Source: Pseudomonadales bacterium
GTDB lineage: Bacteria; Pseudomonadota; Gammaproteobacteria; Pseudomonadales; Azotimanducaceae
Direction: 5' to 3'
Length of the DNA stretch: 64,000 nt
Assembly: GCA_024234635.1 (NCBI GenBank)
Contig: JACKNX010000001.1
Location: 124,001 to 188,000 of the forward strand
Position numbers and translations under genes: made by a program. The notes beneath the pieces are model-generated. The model was not told where the DNA came from, did not search any database, and saw only the letters and a program-made list of their open reading frames with translations. Below are positions 51,985-62,500 of this stretch, one piece after another. Position 1 is the first letter of the stretch. Each line of letters opens with the position of its first letter.

Positions 51985-54183
51985 ATGTCTTCTGAACGCA
52001 GTCAGCGCCGCCTGGCGCTGGGATCTTTTGTCCTGCTTTTTATCCTCGCCGGCGTGGGAGCAACCCGCCTGCACGTCTCCGACGACGCGGCGGAGGCCAT
52101 GCTGCCCCATTCCGGACCGGCCGCCGACCGCTACGCGGATTACCTGGCACGCTTTCCCAGCGACGAAGGTGCGCTGGTGGTGTTCGACAACCTGCTTTGC
52201 ACCGACGCCGGCTGGAACCTGATCAAGCGTGTCGAAGCGGCTTTCCGGGCCGCTCCGTCCATCGACCGCACCGTCTCCCTCGCCTCGCCTTCCACCCGCT
52301 ATGTGATCGGACAGGGAGATACGGTGGAGCTCAGCCGGTTCAGGGATACCGACTTTGCCACCCCCCAGGCACGGTGTGAGGCTGCCAGCAACTATCCGCC
52401 CTACCGCGAGGTGCTGGTATCCGGCGACGGCAAAGCCGCGGCTTTGTTCCTGGTCGCCAGCGGTCATCAGTCTTCCGTGGATTTCAGTACCGCGCTGGAA
52501 GACATCGTCCAACCCTTCCGCCAGGAAGCCACAGCGCTCGGTGGCCGCCTGATCATGACGGGTGAGTCCATCATCAGCGCGGAGCTCTCGCGCGTGGTAG
52601 GCCGCGACTCCACCCTGGTGGCAGGCATTCTGATCACCATGCTGCTACTGGTCTTCATCGTCACCCGCTCGCTGGCGACCACCAGCACGGCACTGCTTTT
52701 GAGCCTGTTTGTCATCTCGGTCGCCTACGGATTCATGGGCTGGATGGCGATGCCGCTCACGCCGGCAACCTCGCTGGTGGTATTCCTGCTGGTGCCACTG
52801 AGCGGGACGTTCGTCATACACGCGCACGGCTATGTTGCACGCCAGGCTGAACGCCAGCTGTTTCCCGAGGAAGGTCGCCTGCCGTGTCTGTTCGCCGGCC
52901 TGACCACGGCCATCGGTTTCGCCTGCACGGGGCTGACACCCGCGCCGGATATCCAGTCGCTTGCCATCATGGGTGTGGTAGGCATTGCTGCCAGCACATT
53001 GGGGGTGTTCCTGCTGGTGTTTCCGCTGCTGCATGGCGTGAAGAATCTGCGTTTTGCCGTCAGTTTTTCGATGCCGCGCTGGCCACTCGTCCATCCCTCA
53101 GCCGGCATCGGCATGCTGGCGGTGGCGATGGTCTTCGTCGTGTGGGGGCTCAGCCAGCTCAAGGTGGACTACGGCCCCACGGACTATCTGCCCATGAGCA
53201 ATTCCTACCGGGCGGACTACGAGGCGGCCGGTCAGTGGTTCGGCCGCATGAACCTGCCACTCATGGTGGAAGTGGATGACGTGGAGGACCCGGCGCCGTG
53301 GCAGGCGTTGAAGCCTCTGGTGGACCTGCTGTACGAGAAGTACCCCAGGGGCTTCCAGGCCAGTTGGCTCTATGACCAGATCGCGCAGCTCAACACCGCC
53401 ATCACCGACGGCGACACCCAGGCGCCGGTGTTCCCGGAGGATGCCGACACACTGGCCCAACTCCTCTTGTGGTTCGATCCGGAAGATCTCGAACTGTACA
53501 TGGACGAGGACCGCACACGCCTGCTGATCAACCTGCAGATTCCCTACCTTGGCAGCGGCGGGTACTTCGAGATGAAAGCCATCGTCGACGACTACCTGGC
53601 CAGCCACCAGATCAAGGGTTATTACGTCGGCAGGGTCGCAAGCTTTTTCGAAACCGGCCACCGCATCGGCGCAGACAATCTCAGGGGGTTGGCGCTGGGC
53701 GCCACACTGGTATTCGCGCTACTGCTGGTGATCTTCCGTTCGCTGCCATACGCGGTTATCGGCATTGTCGTGAATGCACTGCCCGTACTGGCCGGCCTGG
53801 CCATGCTGGGAATTCTGGGCGTATCCGTGGACATGGGCAGTTCCGTGGTGGCCGCCATGGCATTCGGCGTGGTGCTCGACGATTCCGCGCACCTGCTCGT
53901 ACGCCTGCGACAACTGCAGCAGAGCGGCTACGATGCCGCTACAGCGGTAATGCGTAGCGTGCGCGAGCTCAGCATTCCGATCATGACAACCACCTTCGCC
54001 GTCTGCGTGGGCTTCCTCGTCCTCTACGCAGCCGAAATGCGGCCCTTCCACGATTTTGCAACGCTCATGATCAGCACCATGCTGATTGCGCTGTTCGCGG
54101 ACATGCTGCTGTTGCCCGCGCTGGTGCGTCAGTTCATGGATGGGGATCTGCAGCGACGCATCCGCGCGATTCGCAAGCGCTGA
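51985..54183 (+). CDS. MMPL/RND-superfamily transporter
   Basis: This 732-aa protein shows the two-halved RND/MMPL topology. A first transmembrane helix (LALGSFVLLFILAGVGAT) and a periplasmic loop (DDAAEAMLPHSG) lead to a helix bundle (LVAGILITMLLLVFIVTRS to VVFLLVPLSGTFVIHAHG). The second half repeats this (LKVDYGPTDYLPMSN, then FALLLVIFRSLPYAVIGI and AAMAFGVVLDDSAHLLVRL). The conserved transmembrane Asp residues for proton relay are in VVLDDSAH. MMPL proteins move lipids or hydrophobic compounds. ATG 51985 follows AGGGAACGTC. The LolA-like gene converges with it, a frequent pairing. Confidence 0.9.
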   Translation: MSSERSQRRLALGSFVLLFILAGVGATRLHVSDDAAEAMLPHSGPAADRYADYLARFPSDEGALVVFDNLLCTDAGWNLIKRVEAAFRAAPSIDRTVSLASPSTRYVIGQGDTVELSRFRDTDFATPQARCEAASNYPPYREVLVSGDGKAAALFLVASGHQSSVDFSTALEDIVQPFRQEATALGGRLIMTGESIISAELSRVVGRDSTLVAGILITMLLLVFIVTRSLATTSTALLLSLFVISVAYGFMGWMAMPLTPATSLVVFLLVPLSGTFVIHAHGYVARQAERQLFPEEGRLPCLFAGLTTAIGFACTGLTPAPDIQSLAIMGVVGIAASTLGVFLLVFPLLHGVKNLRFAVSFSMPRWPLVHPSAGIGMLAVAMVFVVWGLSQLKVDYGPTDYLPMSNSYRADYEAAGQWFGRMNLPLMVEVDDVEDPAPWQALKPLVDLLYEKYPRGFQASWLYDQIAQLNTAITDGDTQAPVFPEDADTLAQLLLWFDPEDLELYMDEDRTRLLINLQIPYLGSGGYFEMKAIVDDYLASHQIKGYYVGRVASFFETGHRIGADNLRGLALGATLVFALLLVIFRSLPYAVIGIVVNALPVLAGLAMLGILGVSVDMGSSVVAAMAFGVVLDDSAHLLVRLRQLQQSGYDAATAVMRSVRELSIPIMTTTFAVCVGFLVLYAAEMRPFHDFATLMISTMLIALFADMLLLPALVRQFMDGDLQRRIRAIRKR

Positions 54184-54251
54184 GTCAGGCGCAAGATGCA
54201 GGCTCCTTACGCTGACAGCGTGGCTCGCCCGGATGCGCCCGGACAGACTGA

Positions 54252-55031
54252 TCAACGCACGCGTTTGAGCGCATTGGTGGAGAAATCCCGCAGCTCGCTC
54301 AGGCCGATACCATACTCGTGCGTCGACCAGCGCAACGTGGTGGCGCGTCCCGTCTGCACATTGGTCATCGTCAACACGTGCGGCTGCAGAAAATGACGGT
54401 CACCAACCGCATAGGCACGAAAATCCGAGGCCAGCAGCGTCTTCAGCAATGCACCGGAACGATCATAATACTCGGCCTGACGCAATCGATGCGCCTGCCG
54501 GTCGATCCACACGATTTCGCGTGCATAGCCTGAATACGGATCTTTCGGCCGGCGTTCCACCACATCACATACCAGGGCCTGACAGGCTTCCTCACGCAGC
54601 CACTGCCACTCGAATTCCTCTACCACGTAATCCGCCAGATCTTCATAGGCAAATGTGCTGCCGACGAACGGGCCGGACCGATCCTTGCTGGCAATCTTCT
54701 TCACCCGCTTGGGTCCGGGCAGATACAACCACTGATCGTCTTCGGCCAGGGGGTTTGACCAGGTCAGCAGCGCCGTATCAGCAATGGCCTTGGGCAGCTC
54801 GAAAACCACCAGCGTCTTGAGGCGACCGTCACCGGTTTCGAGTTGCGTCAGTCGCAGACTGCGCTCGGTCACGCGGCCCGTGGTGGAAACCAGTTCCATG
54901 GCTACCACTGCACGAAGATCACCGAACCCGTGGCTGGCGGCATATTCGGCCCGCGCGACCTGCAGGCCCCGGGGGTCAGCCGACGCCGACAGACTGATGA
55001 TGAGGCATGCCAGGAAAACGACCGGGCGCAT
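54252..55031 (-). CDS. LolA-like outer-membrane lipoprotein-sorting protein
   Basis: This 259-aa periplasmic protein has a signal peptide (PVVFLACLIISLSASA) and a LolA/LppX-like half-barrel: SLRLTQLETGDGRLKTLVVFELP, DQWLYLPGPKRVKKIASKDRSGPFVGSTFAYEDL and IVWIDRQAHRLRQAEYYDRSG. This uncharacterised branch is often encoded next to RND/MMPL exporters, as here, and may carry a lipid to or from the pump. GGAAGGAAGC precedes ATG 55031. It converges with the MMPL gene. Confidence 0.86.
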   Translation of the reverse strand: MRPVVFLACLIISLSASADPRGLQVARAEYAASHGFGDLRAVVAMELVSTTGRVTERSLRLTQLETGDGRLKTLVVFELPKAIADTALLTWSNPLAEDDQWLYLPGPKRVKKIASKDRSGPFVGSTFAYEDLADYVVEEFEWQWLREEACQALVCDVVERRPKDPYSGYAREIVWIDRQAHRLRQAEYYDRSGALLKTLLASDFRAYAVGDRHFLQPHVLTMTNVQTGRATTLRWSTHEYGIGLSELRDFSTNALKRVR

Positions 55032-55166
55032 CGAGCTTCCTTCCAGACGCGAGCGGGCATTGTGCACGTCCCCCGCGATGGGTGCACGAGCGCGCAGGCG
55101 CCTTGACTCATGCCCCACCGCGCAACACAGTAGCCGCCCCGCTACCGCAAATCGGAGACCCCCGTC

Positions 55167-56006
55167 ATGCCGATCGATCCCACCGCCGTTGGCGCCGAAG
55201 GCGGCCCGGTCCGCCGATCCTGGACCTCTAAAGATGCCCTGCTGTATGCCGTGGGCGTTGGTGCAGGGTGCGATGAATTGGCTTTCACCACAGAAAATAC
55301 CCGCGATCTGCCACAGCGTGTACTACCGACGTTTGCCGTCATCATCGGCGGTGGCGGCGTGCCGATGAACCGCATCGGCAGCTTCAATCCGGCTTTGATG
55401 GTGCACGGCGAGCAGGGCATCGAGTTGTTCGGGCCAATTCCGCCGGATGGCGAAATCGAGAGCCGAGGCCGCGTCAAGGCGATCTGGGACAAAGGCAACG
55501 CAGCGGTCCTCGAATTCGAATCCACGGCCGTCGACGTGCGTACCGGCCAGCCGCTGCTCAAGACCAGTTCCAGCCTCTTCTGTCGCGGCGAAGGCGGGTT
55601 CGGCGGTGAGCGCGGCCCATCGGACAAGCTGGAATTTCCCGATCGGCCGGCCGATCACACGGTCACCTACGCCACCCGTGTGGACCAGGCGCTGACCTAT
55701 CGGTTGTCCGGCGATCGCAATCCGCTGCACTCGGATCCCGCCTTCGCGGCGATGGGGGGCTTCGCGAAACCGATCCTGCACGGCCTGTGCACCTGGGGAT
55801 TCACCGGCCGCGCGCTACTGCATACGCTGTGCGGCAGCGACCCGGCACGCTTTCACGCCATGCGCAGCCGCTTCAGCAAACCGGTCATCCCCGGCGATAC
55901 GCTGACGATTTCCATGTGGGTGACGGGTGACAGTGCGTTGTTCCGCACCGCGAATCAGCACGGCGATATCGTGATCGATCAGGGACATTTCCGGTTTTTG
56001 CCGTGA
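55167..56006 (+). CDS. MaoC-like enoyl-CoA hydratase 2
   Basis: This 279-aa double hot-dog protein has an N-terminal MaoC-N half (LLYAVGVGAGCDELAFTTENTRDLPQRVLPTFAV) and a C-terminal MaoC half with the hydratase motif SGDRNPLHSDPAFAAMGGF and ILHGLCTWGF. The R-specific hydratase would hydrate 2-enoyl-CoAs in peroxisome-type or sterol side-chain beta-oxidation. It fits the other acyl-CoA genes of the region. The stop overlaps the GTG of the small membrane protein downstream. Confidence 0.92.
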   Translation: MPIDPTAVGAEGGPVRRSWTSKDALLYAVGVGAGCDELAFTTENTRDLPQRVLPTFAVIIGGGGVPMNRIGSFNPALMVHGEQGIELFGPIPPDGEIESRGRVKAIWDKGNAAVLEFESTAVDVRTGQPLLKTSSSLFCRGEGGFGGERGPSDKLEFPDRPADHTVTYATRVDQALTYRLSGDRNPLHSDPAFAAMGGFAKPILHGLCTWGFTGRALLHTLCGSDPARFHAMRSRFSKPVIPGDTLTISMWVTGDSALFRTANQHGDIVIDQGHFRFLP

Positions 56007-56365
56007 CCGCCCTCCTGCTGCTTGTCGCCGCCATCGTCGCCGTGATCGCCACCGAGCTGGGCGGGCTGGCGGTGCTGAAGCTGATGCCGCCGTCAGTTGA
56101 TCTCACCAGCCACTATTTTCTGCTGGTCGTGGCACCCGCCGTGCTGGCCGCAAGCCTGCTGGTGCGCCTGCTGTTTACCCGTCTGTTCCGCCAGCAACCG
56201 ATACAACGCGGGGCGGTGTTCTTGTCGCTGTGGGGATTGCTCCAGGCATTGCTGCTGGCGCAGACCGGCAACACGGCGACGGACATACTGCTCTACCTGG
56301 CGTTTGTCGTCGGGCTTGGCGGCGCGGTGACACTACTGTTCAACCGGCGACGCGTGGCGGCTTGA
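56003..56365 (+). CDS. Small three- to four-helix membrane protein, hypothetical
   Basis: This 120-aa protein is almost entirely hydrophobic: LLLLVAAIVAVIATELGGLAVL, YFLLVVAPAVLAASLLVRLL, AVFLSLWGLLQALLLAQ and LLYLAFVVGLGGAVTLLF. The GTG start overlaps the MaoC stop (GTGA). Its 3' end overlaps the end of the histidine kinase gene on the other strand by 26 bp. I do not recognise a family. Confidence 0.6.
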   Translation: MTALLLLVAAIVAVIATELGGLAVLKLMPPSVDLTSHYFLLVVAPAVLAASLLVRLLFTRLFRQQPIQRGAVFLSLWGLLQALLLAQTGNTATDILLYLAFVVGLGGAVTLLFNRRRVAA

Positions 56366-57635
56366 AGTCCACCGCCACCTCGAATCCCCGGTCCGTATGC
56401 GCAAACTCCATCGTCGCGCCATGACGGTCGAAGATGGTGCGCGCAATGGTCAGCCCCAGACCGGTACCACCGGTCTCGCGATTGCGTGAGGATTCCAGCC
56501 GCACAAACGCCTGCAGCGCGCGCGCCCGGTCCGCTTCCGCTATTCCCGCACCCGGGTCGAGCACGGTAACGCTACCGTTCGATCGCAGCGTCACGATGGC
56601 GCTGCCGCCATACAGCACCGCGTTTTCAACCAGGTTGCTGAAAGCCCGGCGCAAAGCAACGCTCTGTCCGGTTACCCGCCATTGTCCTTCCACCACCAGC
56701 AACGCCTTGCCCCCGGTATCCATCGCATCATCCACCACGGCCTGCAGCAGCGAGGCGAGGTCGAGCCGTTGCATGGGTTCGGTGGAGCTGTCTTCACGCG
56801 CGAACGCCAGCGCTTCCTGAAGAATGCTGGTCATGGCGGTCAGATCCCGCTCCGCTCGTTCCCGCGCCTCGGCATCCGGCAGCTTCTCCACGCGCAACTG
56901 CAGGCGAGTCGCAATGGTACGCAGGTCGTGCGACATCGCGCCAAGCATCTGCGTGCGTTCGTCGATCAGTGCCTGCACACGCCGCTGCATCGCGTTGAAT
57001 GCCCGGGATGCCCGGCGTACTTCACGCGGCCCCTGATTCTCCGGCAACGCGACGAGCTGCCCGGTGCGCCCGATGGACTCAGCCGCCACGGAGAACCGGG
57101 CAACGTAGCGCGTGAGATGCTTCGCAGCCGTCAGCATCAAGACAAGCGTTCCAACGAGAAAAAGCGTGGGCCAGAAACCGCCGAGCGAAAGTGACGTGAC
57201 GTCGGTGCTGGCATCTACCGACAGCCATCGTGAATCCGGCATGGGCAGGGAGACGAGGAATCGCGACTGACCGTCCAGATACTGAAACCCGTAGACAAAC
57301 CGCTGCCAGCCGGACGGCTGCCTGCGCTCCAGCAGTTGCCCGACCGTCTCACGAACTTCCTGTTCGTGCCACCAGGCCAGCTCGGCCGTTGAAGGCGGCC
57401 CGGAATCCAGCCGAACGCGCCAGTCCTCGGCGCTGAGCGCCAGCGCACCGGCGGCGTCCCGCTCGGCCAGACCTCGCAGCGCCAGCGCACGCTCCATGCT
57501 GCTTGCCGCATACGTCTGCGCGCGGGCCACCATGCTTTCGTGCGCGTACCACGCGACAAGCGCACCGTACAGCAGAAGGACACCACCCACGATGCCCAGC
57601 GCCAGATGACTGAAATACGCATGGTCACGCGCCAC
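56340..57635 (-). CDS. Membrane sensor histidine kinase (EnvZ/CpxA-type)
   Basis: This 431-aa kinase has an N-terminal transmembrane helix (YFSHLALGIVGGVLLLYGALVAW), a periplasmic sensor of about 120 residues with SRFLVSLPMPDSRWLSVDAS, a second helix (FWPTLFLVGTLVLMLTAA), a HAMP segment, the phospho-acceptor His236 in GAMSHDLRT, and the ATPase with NLVENAVLYGG, DPGAGI and GGTGLGLTIARTI boxes. The EnvZ-like HDLRT form is evident. GTG 57635 follows GGAAG and overlaps the regulator stop by 11 nt. The signal sensed is unknown. Confidence 0.93.
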   Translation of the reverse strand: MARDHAYFSHLALGIVGGVLLLYGALVAWYAHESMVARAQTYAASSMERALALRGLAERDAAGALALSAEDWRVRLDSGPPSTAELAWWHEQEVRETVGQLLERRQPSGWQRFVYGFQYLDGQSRFLVSLPMPDSRWLSVDASTDVTSLSLGGFWPTLFLVGTLVLMLTAAKHLTRYVARFSVAAESIGRTGQLVALPENQGPREVRRASRAFNAMQRRVQALIDERTQMLGAMSHDLRTIATRLQLRVEKLPDAEARERAERDLTAMTSILQEALAFAREDSSTEPMQRLDLASLLQAVVDDAMDTGGKALLVVEGQWRVTGQSVALRRAFSNLVENAVLYGGSAIVTLRSNGSVTVLDPGAGIAEADRARALQAFVRLESSRNRETGGTGLGLTIARTIFDRHGATMEFAHTDRGFEVAVDFKPPRVAG

Positions 57636-58341
57636 GGGCTGCTTCCACACGCCGCACCGGGACCGCGAACAGATACCCTCCGCCGCGCACCGTCTTGATG
57701 ATCTCCGCCTCGCCCAGTTGCCGCCTGAGCCGCGAAAGCTGCACATCGACGCTGCGGTCGTACGGCTCCGGGCGGCGTCCGCGCGTCAGCTCCAGCAGTT
57801 CATCGCGGGTGAGAATGCGGCCGGCATTGCGCACCAACGCCAGCAGCAGGTCAAAAGCGCCAGCGGTCAGCGATACGACAATCCCACCCGGATCCAACAG
57901 TTCGCGCGTGTCCACGCGCAATTGCCAACCCGCAAACGCCCAGCACTCGCCCGGCGCGTGGCGATGCACTGACAACCGCTCCGACGTACGGCGCAGGACC
58001 GCGCGGATGCGCGCCAGCAGCTCACGCGTACTGAACGGTTTGGTCAGGTAATCGTCGGCACCAAGCTCCAGACCTGCAACGCGGTCACCCTCCGAGGCCA
58101 GCGCCGTGAGCATGATGACCGGCGTAGGTCGTGTCTCCCGCAGCCAGCGACAGAACGCCAGCCCATCTTCACCCGGCAGCATGAGGTCGAGCAGAATCAC
58201 ATCCACGTCTTCCACAGCGAGCAGACGACGGGCGACCTGGGTGTCGCGGGCCGGCAACACCCGATAGTCGTGATCTGCCAGGTAGTCACCTACCAGGCCG
58301 CGGATGTCCGCATCGTCGTCGATTACCAGCACCGTGGTCAT
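57625..58341 (-). CDS. OmpR-family response regulator
   Basis: This 238-aa regulator pairs with the downstream kinase. The receiver has the acidic pocket (VIDDDADIR), phospho-acceptor D52 (ILLDLMLPGEDG), the Thr (VIMLTALAS) and the Lys (YLTKPF). The C-terminal winged-helix DNA-binding domain shows AFDLLLALVRNAGRILTRDELLELTRG, RSVDVQLSRLRRQLG and TVRGGGYLF. ATG 58341 begins the receiver directly. The divergent gene at 58505 is a natural candidate target. Confidence 0.95.
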   Translation of the reverse strand: MTTVLVIDDDADIRGLVGDYLADHDYRVLPARDTQVARRLLAVEDVDVILLDLMLPGEDGLAFCRWLRETRPTPVIMLTALASEGDRVAGLELGADDYLTKPFSTRELLARIRAVLRRTSERLSVHRHAPGECWAFAGWQLRVDTRELLDPGGIVVSLTAGAFDLLLALVRNAGRILTRDELLELTRGRRPEPYDRSVDVQLSRLRRQLGEAEIIKTVRGGGYLFAVPVRRVEAARGA

Positions 58342-58504
58342 GCGACCAGTATAGGAGCGGCCACCCGGCATCCGGCAGTATCGGGTTACAAATCGTTGCC
58401 GCACGCGTCCTGGCAACATTGCGTTACACAATGTCACAGGCGGGAGACCTCTCCACCCTCACGCTGAGGCAGCCTGTCCGTGACCGACAACTTCGCAGAC
58501 CCAC

Positions 58505-58999
58505 ATGCAGAGCGCCTCCATCATCGTTACCGTCCTGTTGACCGCCGTCATCGTGGCCGCCCTGATTTTCCTGACCGCCGAACGCCTGACGGCGGAACGG
58601 GGGATGTCCGGGAGACGCGGCGGACACCGGCTCATCAGATCATTTGCGAGGCGACGCACACGCTTCACAAACGGTGACGACGCCGTCAACTGGCTCGCCA
58701 TCCACCTGCAACTCGACACACAGCAGGTGGCGTTGCTGTCACCCATGGCCCACGTTTTCGATGCCTGGCACAAGGACGTGCATGCGATTCGCGAGGCGTC
58801 GGGCGTAGAACCCGCGACGGGAGATGTGCTGGATCAACAGTTCGATCGCGCGACCGCCATGCTCGCCCGCACCGCCGAGGCGCTGAACGCCCTGCGCGAT
58901 GCCGCAACGCCACTCCAGGCGTGTCTTTCACCAACCCAGCGCGAGCGGTTGAACCGCCTGTTCAACAAGAAATACCACCACAGGGATAGCCATCGATGA
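58505..58999 (+). CDS. Hypothetical helical protein with N-terminal membrane helix (CpxP/Spy-like in outline)
   Basis: This 164-aa protein has one N-terminal hydrophobic helix (ASIIVTVLLTAVIVAALIFLT) and a charged helical remainder. LAIHLQLDTQQVALLSPMAHVFDAWH and LQACLSPTQRERLNRLF resemble, loosely, the LTxxQ helices of Spy/CpxP-type metal or stress sensors, but the match is weak. It is divergent from the OmpR-type regulator, so it may be its target. It overlaps the ICMT-like gene by 4 nt. Confidence 0.55.
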   Translation: MQSASIIVTVLLTAVIVAALIFLTAERLTAERGMSGRRGGHRLIRSFARRRTRFTNGDDAVNWLAIHLQLDTQQVALLSPMAHVFDAWHKDVHAIREASGVEPATGDVLDQQFDRATAMLARTAEALNALRDAATPLQACLSPTQRERLNRLFNKKYHHRDSHR

Positions 59000-59454
59000 G
59001 TACGCAAACTCAACCACCCCGCATCATGCCACCCCACTATTTTCTGGCGGCAATCTGCCTGGTCACCCTCAGCCATGCGCTGTTGCCGCTGACGGTTGTC
59101 CTTCCCATTGTTCGATGGACGGGCCTGTTGCTGATCGTTCCGGGCGTACTGCTGGCAGTCCTTGGGGCAAATCTGTTCCGCGACGCAGGAACCAGTATCG
59201 TACCGTTGACCCGCTCATCGACGCTGGTGACTACCGGGGTTTTCCGCCTGTCACGCAACCCGATGTACCTGGGCATGCTGCTGACAGGCACCGGGCTGCT
59301 CTGCGCTCTGCCCTCACTGCCTGGCCTGGGAGTACTGGTCACTTTCTTCCTGGTCCTGCGGCAGCGGTTTGTGCTGCGTGAGGAACGACTGCTGGCTGCC
59401 ACCTTCGGCCCAGCCTACGCCGACTATCAGGCCTCGGTACGACGCTGGCTGTAG
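58996..59454 (+). CDS. Isoprenylcysteine carboxyl methyltransferase-like membrane protein
   Basis: This 152-aa integral membrane protein has four hydrophobic segments and the ICMT/PEMT-type C-terminal signature: TGVFRLSRNPMYLGMLL followed by EERLLAATFGPAYADYQASVRRWL. Such proteins methylate small lipophilic acceptors with S-adenosylmethionine; in bacteria the acceptor is generally unknown. The overlap with the preceding gene (ATGA) suggests a two-gene unit under the divergent two-component system. Confidence 0.82.
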   Translation: MSTQTQPPRIMPPHYFLAAICLVTLSHALLPLTVVLPIVRWTGLLLIVPGVLLAVLGANLFRDAGTSIVPLTRSSTLVTTGVFRLSRNPMYLGMLLTGTGLLCALPSLPGLGVLVTFFLVLRQRFVLREERLLAATFGPAYADYQASVRRWL

Positions 59455-59464
59455 TCCGCAGGAC

Positions 59465-59501
59465 GCACCGGACGTTGTCCAAATGGGGCAACATCCGGTG
59501 C
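59465..59501. terminator. Stem-loop between convergent ICMT-like and OmpA-barrel genes
   Basis: GCACCGGA..GTTG..CC pairs with GG..CAAC..TCCGGTGC around AAATGG, a long stem with two mismatches in the 58-bp gap. It lacks a strong T run but is well placed to end transcription from both sides. Confidence 0.6.
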
Positions 59502-59512
59502 AGGTCCGGGCA

Positions 59513-62500
59513 TCAGTACTTGCCGACCGCGTTCAGGAACCAGCCCTTGAAGTCGTAGTCCACCTGGGTCAGGTCATCCGAGAAATCGACGAAGCTGTAA
59601 CCGATGCCGACACTGAAATAGTCACCGATCTGGCGATCGACACTCACCAGCCAGCCGGCCCGGTTGCTGTCGCTTTCGTCGACGTTCAGCCAGCGGTATT
59701 CCACGAGTGCGTCCCAGTTGCGCAGGACATGCCAGCGCACGCTACCCGCGGCGAACGTGGCACGACTGCCGAACCAGCCACCGGCATCGCGATCGATGCG
59801 TACTTCGCCTTCCCGCTCCGCCAGTTTTACGCCCAGGTCGAACTGCGGCGTGAGCTTGTAGATGCCTTCCCAGGAAAGCACCTGCAACCGCCGGTCGGTG
59901 TCCGCGTTCTCCTGACCGACGCTCTGCAGGTCATAGACGTACGTGTACTTGGTTAGCCAGTTCAGGCGATTGTTGCCGACCGGCCGGTAGGCGATACCGA
60001 CGGATGCCTCGACCAGCCTGCCATCATTCGCACCCGTGATGTCATTTTCCGTGCGGCCGAAGTTGAATCGTGCCGCCGCGCGATAGTTGTCGCTGAAACG
60101 GTAGTCAGCGCGGTTTGTCGTCAGCCACTGTATGGCGGACAGTCCCGGCCCGTTGTCGTCACGGTACTCCAGACGACTGGCATACCGCAGGCGCTCGCCG
60201 CTGTAGCCGACGCCCAGGCTGTAGGCGGAACGGTCCACCATGCCGGCCGCCGTCTGCAGTTCATTGTCCTGCAACGTAAAGCCCGCGTTCCAGCCATGCG
60301 GCAGCGCATAGTCGAGCCCGAAGGCATGACCGAGACCGCTGCCCATCGGGCCGCGATTGAACTGCCCTTCGGTGAACAGCTGCATCCGGTCATTTGGCGT
60401 CCAGCGATGACCGGCGGTGAAATTGGTGCCAATGGACTCCATCAGGGACGGCCCGGTTGCCACCAGAAACGGATCTTCCGTCGTGTCGGTACTGTGCGTT
60501 ACCGTGCCATACAGCGTGTGTGCGGTATTCAGGCGGTGCTCCACACCGGCCAGCGCACCCGAACCACGATGCCCGTCGCGTAGTTCCACTTCCGCCTGTG
60601 TCGCTTCCGTGACAGAAACGCGTGCACCCACGACCGCCTGGTCGTTATTGTCGTAGTTGGAGGACGCGTCCAGCGTGAGCTGACCACCGCCGTAGACGAC
60701 AAGGCCTTCGGTGATGCGATGTTCGTACTGCACAGCGCCGAGCGTGGCTTTTGCATTTCCGAGCGTCGGCGTTTCAGACTCCGCATGCTGGGTCTCAGCC
60801 GTCAGGCGTCCGCGATCTCCGACCTTGCGCTCCACTGTTGCGGCCACGCGGTCTTCGTTGGCGCGGCCCGCCACTTCATAGTGGGTAGCGCGGGCGCCAA
60901 CCTTCCACTTGTCACCGAGAGGCATCTGCGTCTCGACGCCGGCTTCCTTGACGTTGGCGCCATCGTCCCTGCGCGCCACCGAGTAATGATCGTCGACGTC
61001 CTTCGCCCAGGCATTGGTGATCCAGTTCACCGGCCCACCAAAGTCACCCGCATTGACGTGTATGTCGACGCTCATGGCATCGCCGTCACGCGACGCCGTA
61101 CCCGTGTTGATGCTGCTGAACGTCATGCCGCCGTCAGTGGAGAGGTAGCGATTGGTCTGGGTGGCCTCCGAACGGCCGTATTCGACCTTGGCCCAGGTGT
61201 TCTCACCGCCTTTCAGCGTGACATCCACTCCGCCAAGCGCATAGTCGTCGCCTGAACGGCCTTCCTTCACCAGCGTACCGCCCACGGCGACGTGATCACC
61301 AAGCCACTGGCGTGCGCTGCCACCCACGACGAGCTGATTGGCGTCGAAGCTGTCAGGGACATATTCGTAGTCCACCACCAGCACTACTTCGTTGCCGGCA
61401 AGCGAACCTTCCGATACCAGCGACGGCGCGCTTGCCTGGGCCATCTGCATGAGCGGCCTGGACAGCACCACACGGCCCTGCAGTTCGTCGATCTCGTAGT
61501 CCATGCCCTGCTGCAGCGTACGGTTGTCAATTACCCGATTGGAACGCGGATCGCGGATCTCGACACGCGCCTTGTCCGAGCCAGGCAGCAGGTCCGTGTG
61601 CCGCAGGTAGTACAGACTGCCGCCGGTACCCAGGAATTCAGAATGGCCGAGCGCCGTCTGGTTCTCCGAGACGAAACCGGTAGCCGAGGTGCGCCGATCG
61701 CCGTACCCGGTCGTTCCCGGCGACTCGTAGTGCCCGCGTGCGCCGTAGAGACCACGGCTGTACTGCAACAGCTCATTGCCGGTAAGGCCGGTTTCGTAGT
61801 TGCCCCACACCACCTCGTTGTGATCCCACTCCACACGCGCGTACATGCGACCATAGGTATTCACGTCAGCAATGGTGGTGGAGTCATCGCCGTATACCGG
61901 GTAGTAGCGATCCGGGTCCAGCCGGCGGAACAGACTGCGCGCATCCTTGCGATGAATGTCATCGAAGATGTCTTTCAGTGCTTCCTCGCGGGTATCGAGC
62001 TGCGCGGTCACCAGGTACTTGCCCTGCACCTTTCCCTTCAGATAGAACGCGAGCCGCCCTTCCAGCAACATGCCATCGTCGTAGTGGTCGTCCGTCGACA
62101 GCGGTTGCACCGCGCCGGTGATGCTGTTGTCAGACAACGTCAGGTCCGCCAGCGCCACCAGGAAACGGTAGTTTCCGGTGATATCCATAGCGAGATCGTG
62201 ATGCATGGCATCACCGTCCGGCGACTCCACGATCAGCGGAATGACATGATGTCCAACGGGCAGAAGCGTCTCTGAGGCAAAGCGGCCGCTGTCGTCCACC
62301 ACGGTCATATTGCCCAGCACGTCGATACGGTACCCGGCACCGAGCTCGCTCCCCTGCACCCGCAGTCGGGAGCCATACACGGGGATGGTGTGCGAGGCGA
62401 GATCGTTGCGCGCCAGTGCCAGCGCCAGGCCACCGGCAGCGATACCGCCACCCTGGCTGCCCCCCGCCGTGTCCCTGGGTACGGTAGTTACCTGTTCCGG

